Shown: positions 22,976 to 35,426, numbered from the stretch's first letter. The stretch: DNA of 64,000 bases from Taiwanofungus camphoratus (GCA_003999685.1 CP021221.1:496001-560000), one strand, 5' to 3'. Translations and numbers: made by a program. Notes: generated by a model not told the origin, from the letters alone.

Positions 22976-25040
22976 TCATTGATCGACATCCTTTGCAATG
23001 GACTCACGGTACCTGGCGCCATCGCTAGGGCCTTCTACACTCGAACTACCAGCCTGTTGCGGTTCGTCCGCTACCTCGAGAGCACGGAGGATCTGTTCTC
23101 GGCGCAGCCACTTCTCTTCGGGGATGAAGTACCAACTTAGTATACCGAAGATCGTCACCGAGCCGAAGATCACGCATGCCTAAGTTAAAAGATGGTCAGA
23201 CGCGCGGCAGCCTTGGTGGATGATGAGCAGGACTGACGAAATTGAACGATTGCGCATTGACAGGGAAGTAGAAAGGCGATATTTGGCACTAAGAGTCAAG
23301 ACGTCAGAAACACAGTTCGGTAGCAGCGAGCCTGCGCCGCGAAACTCACTGCGAACACGATGCCGTTGAAGACGACAGTCGCGACGTAGAACGGTTTCCT
23401 CCATCTGCCCAAATAGAAGTGGGACGACTTGAAGTCGTTGGGCGTGAGCGTCAGCCGCAGTAGCGCGATCAGCCCGTACGCGGCGGTCGTGGGGATGCCG
23501 CCGGCAGACGTAAGGGACGTAAACGCGACCTGGCTGGGGAGGATCGTGCACAGCAGCGCTGCGCCAAATACGAACATGATCGTGACGGCGTTCCGGGGCT
23601 GCCGGGAGGAGTCGACGCGCCCGATCCAGCTCGACAGGGGCAGCACGCCATCACGCGCCACAGCAAAGACGAGGCGAGAAGCGGCGACCACTGCGACGCT
23701 CGTGTTCTGTGTATGGCATGTCAGTGACAAGGGGGGAAAGGTGCAACGGGCGACGTGCCAGGATGAGGCCAACTGCAGCGATGATGGTCATGAAGATACT
23801 GCCGCCTTTTCCGAGAGCCAATGCGTACAGTTGGACAAATGGCTGCGGCGCCTCCAGGGCAAAAAGCGTATCCAGGTCAGGTGTGCAGAAGAGGAAGAGG
23901 ATTGTGGTCGCAAAGCCGAGACAACCGGTCGCGATAGCGCTCCACAGAATACCGCGGGCAGCCACCACGCTTTGGAGGGCGGGAGGTTAGCCTCGGATAT
24001 CAGGCACGCGCAGAATGCCACCGTACCTGGCATTTTGGGTCTCCTCTGCTATATGTCCCGAGGCGTCGAAGCCTATCATGGTTCCGGCGGTGAACAGGCT
24101 TCACAATGCGAATCAATATGTAAGTTGTGACCAAATATAGATACTGCTTACAAGGACAGCATCCAGTTCCACCCAGCAGGAGCTCCCGTGCCATTATCTG
24201 ATGAGAATATCAAAAATCGGGATGATACAGCTCATAGCTTGATTGGGAACGTACATGTCATTGTGAAAACCTCCTTCGCCGTCCGAAAACCGTAGGTTCT
24301 CGACACACCAATAGGAAGCCAGATCAGGCAGAGCAAGAAGTCAACCATGTAGATTCCGATCGAGAATTTGAATACCCCAGAATACCATTTGGGAGGCAGG
24401 TAGTTGATGGCGAGGGCGATAATCAGAGTGCCTTCCGACACGGCCCAAACGAGTGCGCGCCATTGGATGCTGTCATTTCCAACACCCCCTGGATAGTTAA
24501 TCTGCCATACCACAAGCTCTGAGACAATATAGTTGGCCGCTGTCTGCGAACGGCCAAGGCTGAGCACTGAGACTTGATTGAGAATGGAATAGACATACTA
24601 GGCAGTTCCCGGCAGCGAACGTCATCCAGGCGGTACACGACCACCACGCGACAATGAAGCCAAAAAACCTGGCATATTTTGGACCAGCGCTCTCGGCAGT
24701 CCAAATGTAGATTGACCCGCTCAGAGGGAGCGCCGAGCAAATTTCGGCCATAACAGCGGCGGTGATGAACATGAAAATCATCGAGATGATGTATGATGAC
24801 CTTGTCAAGTTAGATCTTGCCGGGGGTGAAACTCATGAAGAGGTTTATTTACCATACTGCAGCAGGCCCTCCGGCTTGCAGACCAAGGAAAATACCAGAC
24901 CTAAGAGAAGCGGAGTCAAGGAGAGAACAAAACAATCCGCAGTATTGTTCTTACCGTACACCGCCAATAAAATTCAGGGCGACGAAACTGGCAGCAAAGC
25001 TCTCTACGAAGTGCCAACTGCGGTGCAATTGCTAGCCGAG
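22976..25040 (-). CDS. APC-superfamily amino acid/GABA-type permease
   Basis: The spliced chain includes ESFAASFVALNFIGGV, SGIFLGLQAGGPAAVW and SYIISMIFMFITAAVMAEIC, then SALPLSGSIYIWTAES and FGFIVAWWSCTAWMTFAAGN. Later parts are EGTLIIALAINYLPPKWY, FKFSIGIYMVDFLLCLIWLP, WNWMLSLLFTAGTMIGFDAS with GHIAEETQNA, and AASRLVFAVARDGVLPLS. The tail is YFIPEEKWLRREQI, ending IAKDVDQ at 22976. The GHIAEET motif after a TM helix and the SGSIYIW segment are hallmarks of fungal Uga4/choline-type permeases, with about 12 membrane helices expected. At least nine introns. The first exon is unresolved; the frame can be followed upstream to about 25040. Plasma membrane uptake of GABA, choline or another amine is likely; the substrate is not determinable here. 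Confidence 0.83.
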
Positions 25041-25749
25041 AAAACTCAGTTGAAAATTTAAGAGATGGCCAAATGTAGAATATCCACCTGTTTATAACCA
25101 AGCCTTTGCTGCAAAAAGAAAACAGAGGATCAGTGAAATTTGCCGGGGCTCCCCCGCGAAAGCTAAGGGAGTGTAAGTAAAAAGGCGACACTGGGGGGCT
25201 TCCCTACGCAGGTATGAGCGCTGATCAGGTTCAGACGGTGTGATCTCAATCCTTGCTGTTCATCCACTACATTTTATTCGAGCCGATCATCTGTCCGCGA
25301 CAATCGACAAGCCAAGGTGTAGTAGAATCACAAGCAAGGATACCCGTAGCCATTCCAGTTCACCACTGAAAGTCGATGTTACCGATGATACAGTCACAGC
25401 AGGCCCAGGTCTGCATAGTTCTTCCCAATTGCGCCATTGCAATTACCAGCTGGATCTCGTCTTCGTCGGCCGGCGAGGCGCGCTCAGAATCAGGATTTGC
25501 GGGGAGTTTGGGGACGTGCAGCTCGTCTGAGGACATTGTACAAGTTACAGATGATCGCGAGGAGAAGCGAGAAGAAAAGAAGGACGAGCCCGTTCACGAT
25601 TCAGGAACGAAGATTGCAAAGATAAATAGATACATGTGTTTATGTAAGGACTTCCCACGAGTCTCAATGTTCCAGATCACAACCAGACAGGGCGCAGGCA
25701 GAAAAAAAATATCATCGATGGGCATGGTCCATCTCGGACTCCTCACACA
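25041..25749. other. Region between the permease 5' end and the eIF5B 3' end
   Basis: Should contain the missing first exon(s) and promoter of the permease. The plus-strand open frames here (25240-25771) show no recognisable protein features. Confidence 0.35.
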
Positions 25750-28700
25750 TTACGGAATACCGAGACGCTAGATGACGGGGTATTTATCAGTGCGGAACGG
25801 AACCCATAAGACACAGGCACTTACAGGCTTGAGAGCTTTGATGAGCAGCCACTCCTCATTGCTCACATCCTGCTTGAACGATGTCTGCAAGACATGAGTA
25901 CGCTGTGGTCGACGTAAAGGCTCACATAAGCTTACCTTCAGCACGTCAATGCTCTGCCTTGTGATATGACTGTACAATTCGTCCTTCTCGTCGAAATGCC
26001 GCCCGAACATCTTCGCTGATTGATAGACAGCATGTTCAATCTTGACCGCAACACCACCACCCGCCTGCGACTTCTTCACGATCTATAAGCATGTATTCAG
26101 TTTGATGTCCATCGTAAAGAGGAGAACGATAAGAAACTTACCTCGTGAGACTTGTGATTGATCTCCAAGGACGTTCTGAAACGTCGTTAGGGATGAGAAG
26201 TCAGACTGACCATGCACCACTCACATCTTTCCAAGATCAATGATATCCTTCTTCTGCGTTTCTGGGTCTACCTTGACAACACAAAGAGGTGTGCCGACCC
26301 GTAAAGTACCATCGAGGATGTCGACTCCCAAGATGATGGGGTCACGCTTACAGAAAGCAGCGATGGTCTTCAATCTACAGGGCCAGACCGCTTGAGGAGC
26401 GGCGTCCCTTCGCTTCGCCTCCATAATCTCGTTGTTGTAAGCAGTGAAGGCATCGAACAGGTGGTAGATGATGTCCGCTACAAATCCGGTCAATGCTTTT
26501 CAAGATATCTGGAAGAAGCCTTGCAAAATCACCTTTGAACAGACGAATGCCCATCTCCTCCGCCATCCGCTCCGCATCCTTGTCAACGGTGACATCGAAG
26601 CAGAGGATACACGCGAGCTCCTTCGCCTTCTCCAACATCGTCGCCGCACGCATGACGTCCTTCTTGTGCACAGGACCAATGTTAATACCAGACACAGGGA
26701 TCTTGCTCGACTTGAGGAAATCGAGCAATGCCTCCAGAGACCCCAGCGTGCTCGCCTGCACGCAGACGCCGCGGCCAGACTTGTCAATCGAGTTCAGCAG
26801 GGTGGTCAGGTCGGACATGACCTCGTCCATGAGGTCTTCTTCGTCGTCATCAGGCCCAACGACGAGTAAGCGGGAACCGGCGATAGCCTTCTCCAGGTCG
26901 GGAGCGACAAGCTTGACACCGAGAGCTGCCTTGACCTCTTTGTGGTGGACATATTGCGACTAGGGAAATTAGTGAGTGCTCCCGTCCGCAGCAGTCAGAA
27001 GTGCGGCACACCTTGATACGAAGTTCACGAAGAGGTTGCGGCGTCAACAATGCACGAATTTGTGTCACTATCGGTCCGTTAAGCCCACAAACAACGATCT
27101 TATCTCCTTCGTGCAGGATACCGTTGGACAAGACAACATCAATGGTCGTCCCCAAACCCTCGATGACTTTGACTTCGAGGACTGTGCACTCGAGCTCCGA
27201 TAGGTACATCAAACGGTCACTCATGCGCTGCTGTGTGAGGTTCACGAGGAGCATGATCATGTCCGGAACACCTTCGCCCGTAACAGCGGACGTCGGAACA
27301 ATAGAAACGTTGCGTGCGAAGCTCTTGTTCTCGTAGTAGAGAACGGCGTTCAGCCCCTGCTCCGCAAAGGCAAGGATCGTCTTCTGGAGACGGTCCTCGA
27401 ACTCCCGCTGCACTGATGGCTTCTGCTTTGCCAGAGAACTTCGGAAGTCGTTGTCAGGGGTAGCTTCCCAACCATACATACGGTCGATCTGTAAATTGGA
27501 AGTCAATGCATGTACAGTTTTCTTCCTTGAGAATCGCACCTTGTTCAAGGCAACAATGAAAGGCGTCTTGCGATCTCTCAGGAGACGCAGTGACTCAAGT
27601 GTCTGAGGCTCGAGGAAGTGCTACATGGGAGTCAGAAACAGAGACGGGTGCAACATCAGCATCTATACTGACCATGATATCGACCACCAGGATGGCGATG
27701 TTACATAGTGAACTACCACGGGATCGCAAGTTCGTGAAGGACTCATGGCCAGGAGTGTCGATGATCAAAAGACCCGGAATCTTGTACTCCTGCGATCCAT
27801 CCTAAATGCGAGTTGTGTTTAGTATATAGCCCACTCGCTCATAAGAGAATAGAAATATACCTTGTTCAGAACAACCGTTTTGGTCTTGATCGCATCGACC
27901 GGGAAGTAAGTTGCACCGATCTGCTGCGTGATACCACCAGCTTCTCCTTCTTGGACGTTCGTTTGCCGGATCTGATCAAGGCGTTGGTTGACAAGTGACG
28001 GAGGTTGTCCCTGACCGGACTCACCTTGTCCAGCAGTTTCGTCTTGCCGGTATCGACATGGCCTAATATACAGCAAATAGGACTGCGCAAGTCGTCCTTG
28101 CTTCGGGCAGCAAGTGCAGCCTCGTGGGCCTTTGCTCTCCGTTCAGCAGCCTCCGCCTTCTTCTGCGCTGCCATGATTTGTGCCTTCGACATTCCGTCCT
28201 CGGACTCGGATTCAGAAGACGCGTCCTCGTCAGAATCCGATTCCGATTCTGACGAATCTTCGTCCGAGCTTTCGTCCTCCGACTCTGACGATGATTCCTG
28301 TGCGCCATAGGTCTTCGTTGTTGCAGTAGGAGTCTTGGACGAAGGGGGGCCAGCAGATACTGACTTCTGTCCAGGACCTCTCGCAGGAGCCACAACTGCC
28401 TTCGCAGGTACAGCCTTCACCGCTGGCTTCTGCGGCTGGGTTGTCTTTGGAGTACCATTAGACGCGCCATTCACTGAAATCATCAATGAGCTCTGAGGTC
28501 TGTTTGCTACACAAGAAGCAGACTCACCAGGGGCAGCTGTCTTGGCTGGTTGAGGAGTCTTTGCTTCCTCATCTTCGCTACTCACATCCCAAGATTCTTT
28601 GACACCATCTGCCGCCTTCTGGTCTTCGTCACTGCTTGCATCCCAGTCATCCTTGACGCTATCAATTTTCTGTTTCTCTTCAGCTACCTGGGTAACAGGC

Positions 28701-30338
28701 TCGGGGACATGTTCAGGCTCTGGTGTTGAAGGCTTCTCCTCTCGTACTGGAGACGGTTCTCTTGTAGCTGGCCCACTACCCGTTGCGCTAGCAGGACCTT
28801 TCCTTTTCCGATTGCCATATACAACTCTCTTGGGTACCTGCGCACCTGAGGGCTGCTGCAGGCCCTCTATTTGTACTCCGGAAGCAAGTAGAGCTTGTTT
28901 TCGCAGCTCGGCCGCTCTTTGTTCTTCCTTCTGCTTCTTGGTAAGGAGACGACCCTCCTTTTTAGCCAGTTCACGCTTGGCCTGTGCGCACAATTCAGTA
29001 CTCCCTTCTCGAAATGACGAAGTCAGTATTACCATACCTTCTCTTTCTCCTTCCTTCTCCGCTTCTCCTCCTCGTTCCTCCTCGCCTCCTCCTCTGCTCT
29101 TCGCTCCTCCTCTTCGATCCTCTTCCTCTCTTCTTCTTCCTTCCTCCTCGCCTCTTCCTCCAAACGTTTCTTCTCCTCCATCATCGCCTTTAGAGCGCTG
29201 ATACCAGAAGCACCCTTCTTCTTGCCCGCCGCTGGAGCTGGTGCCGGAGCAGGCTCTTCATCTTTTTCCGCTTTTTTCTTCTTTTTCTTCTTTGAATCAG
29301 CCTTCGCACCGCCAGCTTCCTCTTCTTCTCCTTCCTCTTCTTCCTTTTGTGTCGGCGCAGGTGGTGGTGGGGCGGGCGATGCTTGCTCGTGGCCGGCTTC
29401 CTCTTGTGCGGCCTTTTTAGCTGCTGTTTGGGCTTTCTTTTTGGCCTAAACGAGATCCTATCAGCAAGCTGAATACATATATCGCGCGGCAATAGTAACC
29501 TTTTCCCGCTCCTTTTTAAGCTTCTCCTTCTCCTTCTTCGATAACACTTTCGGACCTGTGTCGTCAGCAGCGTCCTCATCGTTCTCCCCGTCCTCCTCCT
29601 TCGGCTCTGCGGCAGGTGATACTACTGATTCAGTAGGGGTGGCCTCATCATCCTGAGTAGGTGCTATGCGATCGTACGTCAGCTTGACTGACGAATACTG
29701 AAGACGTGCACAATGACGCACCAGGCTTGTCTTCCTCATCCTGTTCCTGCGCCTTGCTCTTCTTGGCTTTGCCCTTCTTTCCCTTCTTTCCTTTCTCCTT
29801 GACCGGCCCCCACTCCTCGTCGGCCAGCTCCTCCGCGGTCATCTGCGCAGGCTTCTGCGGTGCGCTGATATCTCCATTCGCAGCAGCGGCTTCTCCATCT
29901 GAGCCCCTTCCCGGAGATGGTCCATCCGCGAAGGACACTTCTACAGTAGCCTTTTTACCTCCCTTCTTATCCTTCTTACTCCTGGCCTTGATCACAGACT
30001 GTTACAACACGAACCATCAGCCACTGAGACTGTATGAAAGTGCGGGGTATGGCACACCATCAGGCCCCCAAAATCCTCGTCCTCGGCCACTGCACCGCCA
30101 TCGTCTGCACCGAGCGCCGCGAAAGTTGAAAAGCCTCCTCCACTCTTCTTTTGCGATTGGAACTCATCATCCGATGCCTCCAGTGGTGTTCCGGTATTAT
30201 TATTAGCGATAGATGTACCCGCTTTCTCCCTGTAGTGGGCAATAGATCAACGGTGGCATACGGTGGACTGATGTCTACTCACCAGAAGTCGTCATCGTCC
30301 TGCTTCTTTCCCTTTTTTCCCTTAGTCTTAGGTGCCAT
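25750..30338 (-). CDS. FUN12: Translation initiation factor eIF5B (IF2-like GTPase, Fun12)
   Basis: Starts at 30338 with [19 protein letters not shown]. The N-terminal third is highly charged: [14 protein letters not shown], many Lys/Glu repeats encoded by 29040-29500, and an acidic Ser/Glu/Asp run near 28190-28300. The G domain opens with [18 protein letters not shown] (G1) near 28030-28080 and continues [35 protein letters not shown] and [20 protein letters not shown]. Domain II follows ([20 protein letters not shown]), then the domain III segment ([20 protein letters not shown]). Domain IV includes [20 protein letters not shown] and ends [13 protein letters not shown] join that across a 57-nt intron (25768-25824) to a six-codon last exon, RLGIP-stop at 25750. 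eIF5B promotes 60S joining with GTP hydrolysis. It is divergent from ARL2. Confidence 0.93.
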
Positions 30339-30589
30339 TGTTGTTGAGGATCAGGGGTGTAGGTAGAGGTAAAGCTGAGAGTTCGGTGGCTTAGGGTACA
30401 GACGAGTGAGCACCGGCACGGTCCCGGAGGAGAAAAGTGACCTGATCGCGCGTGGGACCCGGCTCACCTTGACTTTCGCCGCGTGCGGTTCCACTTCTGA
30501 GTCCTTGTCTCCGAAGTATTGTCTCAAGTATTGTGACTCTAACGTTCTGAGCTACTGTTATTTTACCAAGCCGAAGTCGACATCGAGCT
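30339..30589. promoter_or_regulatory. Divergent eIF5B/ARL2 promoter
   Basis: Only 251 bp separate the two divergent ATGs, so both housekeeping genes must share this control region. No TATA box is evident. Confidence 0.5.
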
Positions 30590-31511
30590 ATGGGGCTTCT
30601 CACTATCATCAGGAAGAACCGCCAGAAGGAAAAGGAGATGCGCATCCTCTTCCTGTAGGCTTTTCGGACACCCGATACCTTCCAGCGCTGCTCTCAACTC
30701 GCTTGTACGCCTATAGCGGTCTTGATAATGCAGGAAAAACGACAATCCTGAAGAAACTGAACGGGGAAGACATCATGGGCATCAGTCCTACTCTAGGTTT
30801 CAACATCAAGACATTTGTGCACCGGAAGTGAGCTCGAGACCTCAGATCGACGTCGGCTGTCCCAACTAAGTGCACGAACGATATCGACCGTTTTCAGATA
30901 TACCCTTAACATTTGTGAGTACATCGGACGTCGTATTGCTTATGATGTGGGTCCAATGCTTCTGTAAGGGGACGTTGGTGGTCAGCGTACCCTCAGGCCA
31001 TACTGGCGTAACTACTTCGAACAAACAGACGCTCTAGTATGGGTTGTCGATTCGGGGGATCGGATGCGTATCAGGGATTGCAGGGAAGAGCTGCACAGTC
31101 TACTACTAGAAGACGTATGCTGGTCTTTCGATCTTGTCTGCGTTGATAGAGCCTCACTTCACCATCCAGAGATTAGCGGGCGCGTCTCTCCTCGTCTTTG
31201 CTAACAAGCAAGACCTCCATGGCTCCATGAGCAGTGCTGAGATCCGAGACGTGCGTATTCTGCTCCAAATCTTGTTCACACGTCCCTACTCACGAGCCAT
31301 AACATAATCCCCTCAGGCCCTCGACTTGCTCTCGATCAAATCCCATCACTGGAAGATCTTGCCTTGCAGTGCGGTCACGGGAGAAAATCTTGTCGAGGGT
31401 CTAGATTGGGTGGTTGATGATGTTGCAGGTCGGCTATATTATTCCACCGTATTCGAAGAGGCAGCATCCAGGAATAGGCCTCAGGCGTACAGTGATATCG
31501 CAGGAATGTGA
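30590..31511 (+). CDS. ARL2: ADP-ribosylation factor-like GTPase 2 (ARL2/Cin4/Alp41)
   Basis: Starts [19 protein letters not shown] with Gly2. The P-loop [19 protein letters not shown] is followed by [16 protein letters not shown] (switch I), [26 protein letters not shown] (switch II), [30 protein letters not shown] (NKQD) and [18 protein letters not shown] (SA motif). It ends [12 protein letters not shown]. The residues around the P-loop and the GENL segment match ARL2 rather than ARF1 or ARL3. Six exons: 30590-30656, one ending near 30828, a 17-nt exon (30898-30914), one starting near 30970, and two more. ARL2 works with tubulin cofactors in making alpha/beta-tubulin dimers and microtubules. 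The tail after the G domain is longer than in human ARL2. Confidence 0.92.
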
Positions 31512-32193
31512 TTATTTGTTATCCGATAGCTCAATGCGAGCGTCATTTGATACAAATACTCGTTCACATAAAGGTACTCTTTCGAGACATCCTGGCGCCC
31601 GATTTTCCATGATTGAACTGAGAGGGTGCAGTGCACATCATGAAGTCGCACAGCATACGAGGTGTGCTTGCGTTTGTACCATCTTCCGTATTTGATGATT
31701 TTTTTGCAAGTCGGGTTTTCACTAGATAATCTGTTCAACGTTCAAGGCACTTGGCCAGGCCGTCTTGGATTTAAAAGCCTCTATCATGCATGCAACTAGA
31801 CCGAACTTGAGTACTATCGTGTCGTTGCATGACACTGGTAGTTGCTGCTACCGTGACCGAACCGACAAAATGTCGCTCATAACTCCACTCGTCACCCGGC
31901 CGGTGGAACACGGAGCTGTGCCTATACGATGCGATGCTCTATAAAAGCGAGACCCTGTCTCCCAAGCGAAGGAAGGTCGCAACTACCAATTCGATTCCTT
32001 GAGACCCTACACATTCGCTCTTTGGCGCGTACTTCATCCGAGTCGCTTTACCGAAATAGTCAATGTGTAGTCTGCAGAGATCCCGGAGTGAGCAAGCGAA
32101 ACAATGACCGACAGACATACTCGGAAAGTGGATCGATACCCAGTAAGCTCGTTCGAAACGAAAACGGAAGTCGGGCTAGGTCTGACAACCTTA

Positions 32194-32269
32194 GCGAAGC
32201 TAAAAGAGGCTGAACAGTTCGTATTGAAATTCCATTCAATATGAGCTGTTCAGCATCCTTAAGCTTCGC
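32194..32269. repeat. Imperfect 76-bp palindrome
   Basis: Arms gcgaagct...gctgaacag...attgaa and ttcaat...ctgttcagc...agcttcgc pair around a centre at about 32231, giving a long hairpin with a small loop and a few mismatches. It could be the core of a foldback element or an inverted-repeat MITE end. Confidence 0.6.
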
Positions 32270-32798
32270 CATCGGATAGGATGCGATGGTCTGGTTTCGG
32301 GATGCCAGCAAGCAGTAGACCAGGCAGGCTTATATACGTTTCGCATCAGTGTTGATCATATGCTGACAATAAGGCCCTTTTGTCACAGCCTTTGGCTCAA
32401 GCAATATCTACGCCACAAGGGGACGCGCGCATCGAGGCCCAAAGGGTTGGACAAAGCACCTACGATCACCGCCTCGAGTACCCGGAACACGGTCACATGA
32501 TTGTGTACTTGGCCTGTAGAACAACAGTATATACCGGATCCTTATCCCCATGCCAATGTGAATGGTGACATAGCTAAGGTTCAAGCACTGCTAGGATACT
32601 GTACCAATATACAAAGGATCTAGCCATTGTCATGTCAGGGGACACAAATGCAATTTATTTTGCATGTCTCAGCATAAAACATTGTAAGGCCAAGAGTGTA
32701 AATGATGGTATAGACAAGAAATCATGCCCAAATCCTGAAAATCAAAAAAATACAGAGGACACTGGTTAAACAGTAACTTGACTTTCATTTGAGGATTG

Positions 32799-32926
32799 TT
32801 ATAAAGATAGGTGTCGCTGTATCTATCCCAGCACTGCATACTAGCTATACAGCAAGTTTGCTAGTCTGAGAATTAGCCCCGCACTACAAATGATGCCCGC
32901 GCATTATAAAGATAGGTGTCGTTGTA
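32799..32926. repeat. Direct repeat pair, 105 bp apart
   Basis: ttataaagataggtgtcg is identical at 32799-32816 and 32904-32921 and is followed by yttgta-like text in both. No coding meaning seen. Confidence 0.6.
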
Positions 32927-34388
32927 ACGGTAAATGACGGCCACGCTACCAGTACTATGACGGCGGTGCAAACTACACCATATGGTCTTGAGAAACATCA
33001 TCAATGATAGACCAATGTACATACCAATGGTGTAGGGCAATGACTATGCAGTCAATGACATAGCCTGTGGGCAAATGCATGTCAGATAAATATGCCACAT
33101 GAGAATGCGATCAGAAGCTAGGACGTACCAATGATGTCCCAGGTTTGACGGGACCGTGAGGACTCGATGAGGGGTCGAGCCGGTATGGATGCTCACAGTC
33201 GTAGCAAAGCCTGGGCGGAAATGAACAACTCATATTGAATGGAGTAATTGGAGACGGTTGGTTTGTAGCGCGCCATTGGTAGAGGATGTGGGTGCAGGAC
33301 AAGTTGCCAAACAGCGTCCGAGCAGGGCCGGTTTATCAACGTTTTCGAACAAAGGGCCAAGCGCGGCCGGGAACACAATGAGTGGACGTTCGTCGGGTGG
33401 ATTCACATAAGCCACGGTCCAAGAAACAATAAGGACAGAAACGAGACGTGAGCTTGGACATGGACAAAGCATACCCGTAGCCAACGACGAAACCGGGTCA
33501 TAGCCTCGACAGGCGCTTGGATGCCTGACCCCGGCCAAGTTGCGAAAAAGCAAGGTTTGACCGCAATTGACACAATGTAGTCCGCCACTGTCGCTTGAAA
33601 GGACGATCGTTGTCACTAGAACTTACAAGCTAATACGATCGCGCATTGTCAGTGAGCACAAATGTGATGCACTGTCAAAAAGCCAGCGCTGAAGTGATTC
33701 TCTGTCCGCTACTAGAAGAGCGTATACATAGGCTCAGAATAACTTGAAATTGTGATGTCCGTCAAAGCCAGGAGCCGACCTATCATGTTCTGGAGCAAAG
33801 GGCCCATGTTAGCCATGAGTGAAATGAGAAACAGACATCTGGCTTTTGATCCAAGGATGCGAAGGATGGCAAGTTTGGATAAAGCGCGCTTCGACGCGCT
33901 GCCGTTGATTACATCATATCACGTGTGAATAGAATAGGTCGGTGAAGTAAGTACTAGAGGCGCGCACCGGCAGATGCCGAGACACAGGGTAGAGGGGGGG
34001 GTACCCCCAGGGGCCCTTAACCGGGATTTCTTACCAGTTAGCTGTATTTTCTCCCAGGTGTTAAATGGGCTAAAATGTGGTGCAACTATGATATAGACAC
34101 TCAAAATAAGCAATACATACTGTAACTAAGCCTCTTTCCTGATTTTGGAGCCCTCCCAAGTCATTGGTGTCGACGACCATACTGAGATGTCGGTATGCTG
34201 CCATATATGGTAAGGTAACTCACAGCGATGTCTGGAATTCTGTCGCAATTCAGTCCATACATCCCAAGCATAATCTCTTGCTCTGACCTCTGGCAGGTTG
34301 GTGCTATCCATTCCTTCTAATCTCTCTTGAACATCCTTTGAAGCTTCATCCAGTACTAGTGTTTTGACTTACTTACTACTCAACGCAG

Positions 34389-34594
34389 TTCACAAGGATG
34401 GTCACGCTCATGGAGTAACATGGGAGGAAGATTATCTCAAAATGTACGTCCAGTCTCTGCTTTGATGGCATTCAACTGACACACCATTATTTAGGTTCTT
34501 TACTGAAATTTTCCAGAACAATCCCAAAGACTATTCTGCGTTGAATGATGCAGAGAGCCAGGCGTTGACAGTGGGTTGGCAGGTCGCAATTTAA
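34389..34594 (+). pseudogene. Fragment of an unrecognised protein gene
   Basis: Two exon-like pieces join across a clean intron (gtacgt at about 34444; ttag acceptor near 34495). They read HKDGHAHGVTWEEDYLKM and then TEIFQNNPKDYSALNDAESQ, ending LTVGWQVAI-stop at 34594. The text is protein-like and the splice sites are good, but nothing coding is found upstream, so it looks like the 3' remnant of a truncated gene. Family unknown. Confidence 0.4.
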
Positions 34595-35108
34595 GACCAT
34601 TTCAGGTGGTCAATCCCTATCTTCACGGCTGAGCTCATCCACTGCCAGTGGCAGCATGTTGAACATCATTCCTGTATAATAATTACTGTCTGTTGTTTCA
34701 TGCCATTATATGTTGTTAATTTCATCTACTGGATGCTACTGTTGTGCTTCCAATGCTGCAATGACCCTGGAAAAAGCCTGTAATGTCATGAGAAAGAGCA
34801 CCAGTGCCGGTATATTGGTAGTAAATAATGTTGTAGCTGCCTCGATCCTCGGTCGATTTCCGGGACGCTGCAGTGCCATAACGGTATGCCAACCAGATGC
34901 TGGTTTCGGGCCTGCCCCGAAACGGGGCTGCATACGGGAAGTAACCGGCCTGTTTACATGTTACATCAACCATAATTTCAAGCACTACATAAGGGATTTA
35001 CAAAATTATCGTAAAATCATAGGACGAAAAGGGTAGTAATCATGACGGCTATGGGCCGTTACGGGGACCTCGCTCTGAGGCCCCGTTTCCATGCCGCAGA
35101 GTTCTGGC
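34595..35108. other. Intergenic, no gene seen
   Basis: AT-moderate sequence with only short chance frames. It borders the MITE-like element. Confidence 0.35.
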
Positions 35109-35426
35109 CGTGTAGTGTTGCGGTCGAGTCGAGTAACTCGCTCGACAACTCGAGTTGGTGTTTCTGATAACATAAGCATGATTGATTGGCTGTTCCAGCT
35201 GCCTCTTACATAAGCACCATCAATCCAGACTCGGCACGTGAGCTGGGACATCGAAGGTGAGCTCTTGCCCTCCGGTGCTTGGATTCTATTGGCTGCCTGG
35301 CACGACCCGGTTTCACCCTAACTCGCGAGTCAACTCGCAACTCGCCTCGAAGAAACTTGGATTTTCGAGTTTTGTCGAGTTTGTGACTCGACTCGACTCG
35401 AACTCGACTCGTCGCAACACTACACG
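35109..35426. mobile_element. MITE-like non-autonomous DNA element with terminal inverted repeats
   Basis: The ends cgtgtagtgttgcg (35109-35122) and its perfect complement (35413-35426) frame 318 bp. The inverted similarity continues inward as gtcgagtcgagt-type text. The interior next to both ends is packed with ACTCG/CGAGT units. No transposase frame is present. A TIR beginning TAGTGTTGCG would suit a hAT-like element, but I see no clear 8-bp target duplication, so the family is uncertain. Confidence 0.65.

Larger units (their letters stand above)
31512..34388. other. Gene-poor accessory stretch
   Basis: No convincing gene in nearly 2.9 kb. It contains a TATA-like ctataaaagc near 31936 (plus strand) without a supported frame, a large palindrome (32194-32269) and a short direct repeat pair (32799/32904). 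A 128-codon minus-strand frame at 33230-33616 has no recognised domain. A G-run next to C-runs lies near 33995-34010. Confidence 0.4.

Noticed and set aside
23429-24130. 233-codon plus-strand frame
   Set aside because: Antisense shadow of the permease exons, which encode recognisable APC helices.
28599-29201. 200-codon plus-strand Ser/Pro/Leu-rich frame
   Set aside because: Mirror of the Lys/Glu-rich N-terminus of eIF5B.
31985-32010. TTCGATTCC resembling a T-loop
   Set aside because: No matching acceptor, D or anticodon stems.
31930-32100. TATA-like box as a promoter for a small secreted or pheromone gene
   Set aside because: The only short ATG frame downstream has no CaaX end, signal peptide or domain.
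33230-33616. 128-codon minus-strand frame
   Set aside because: No recognised domain, splice context or homologous neighbour; likely chance.
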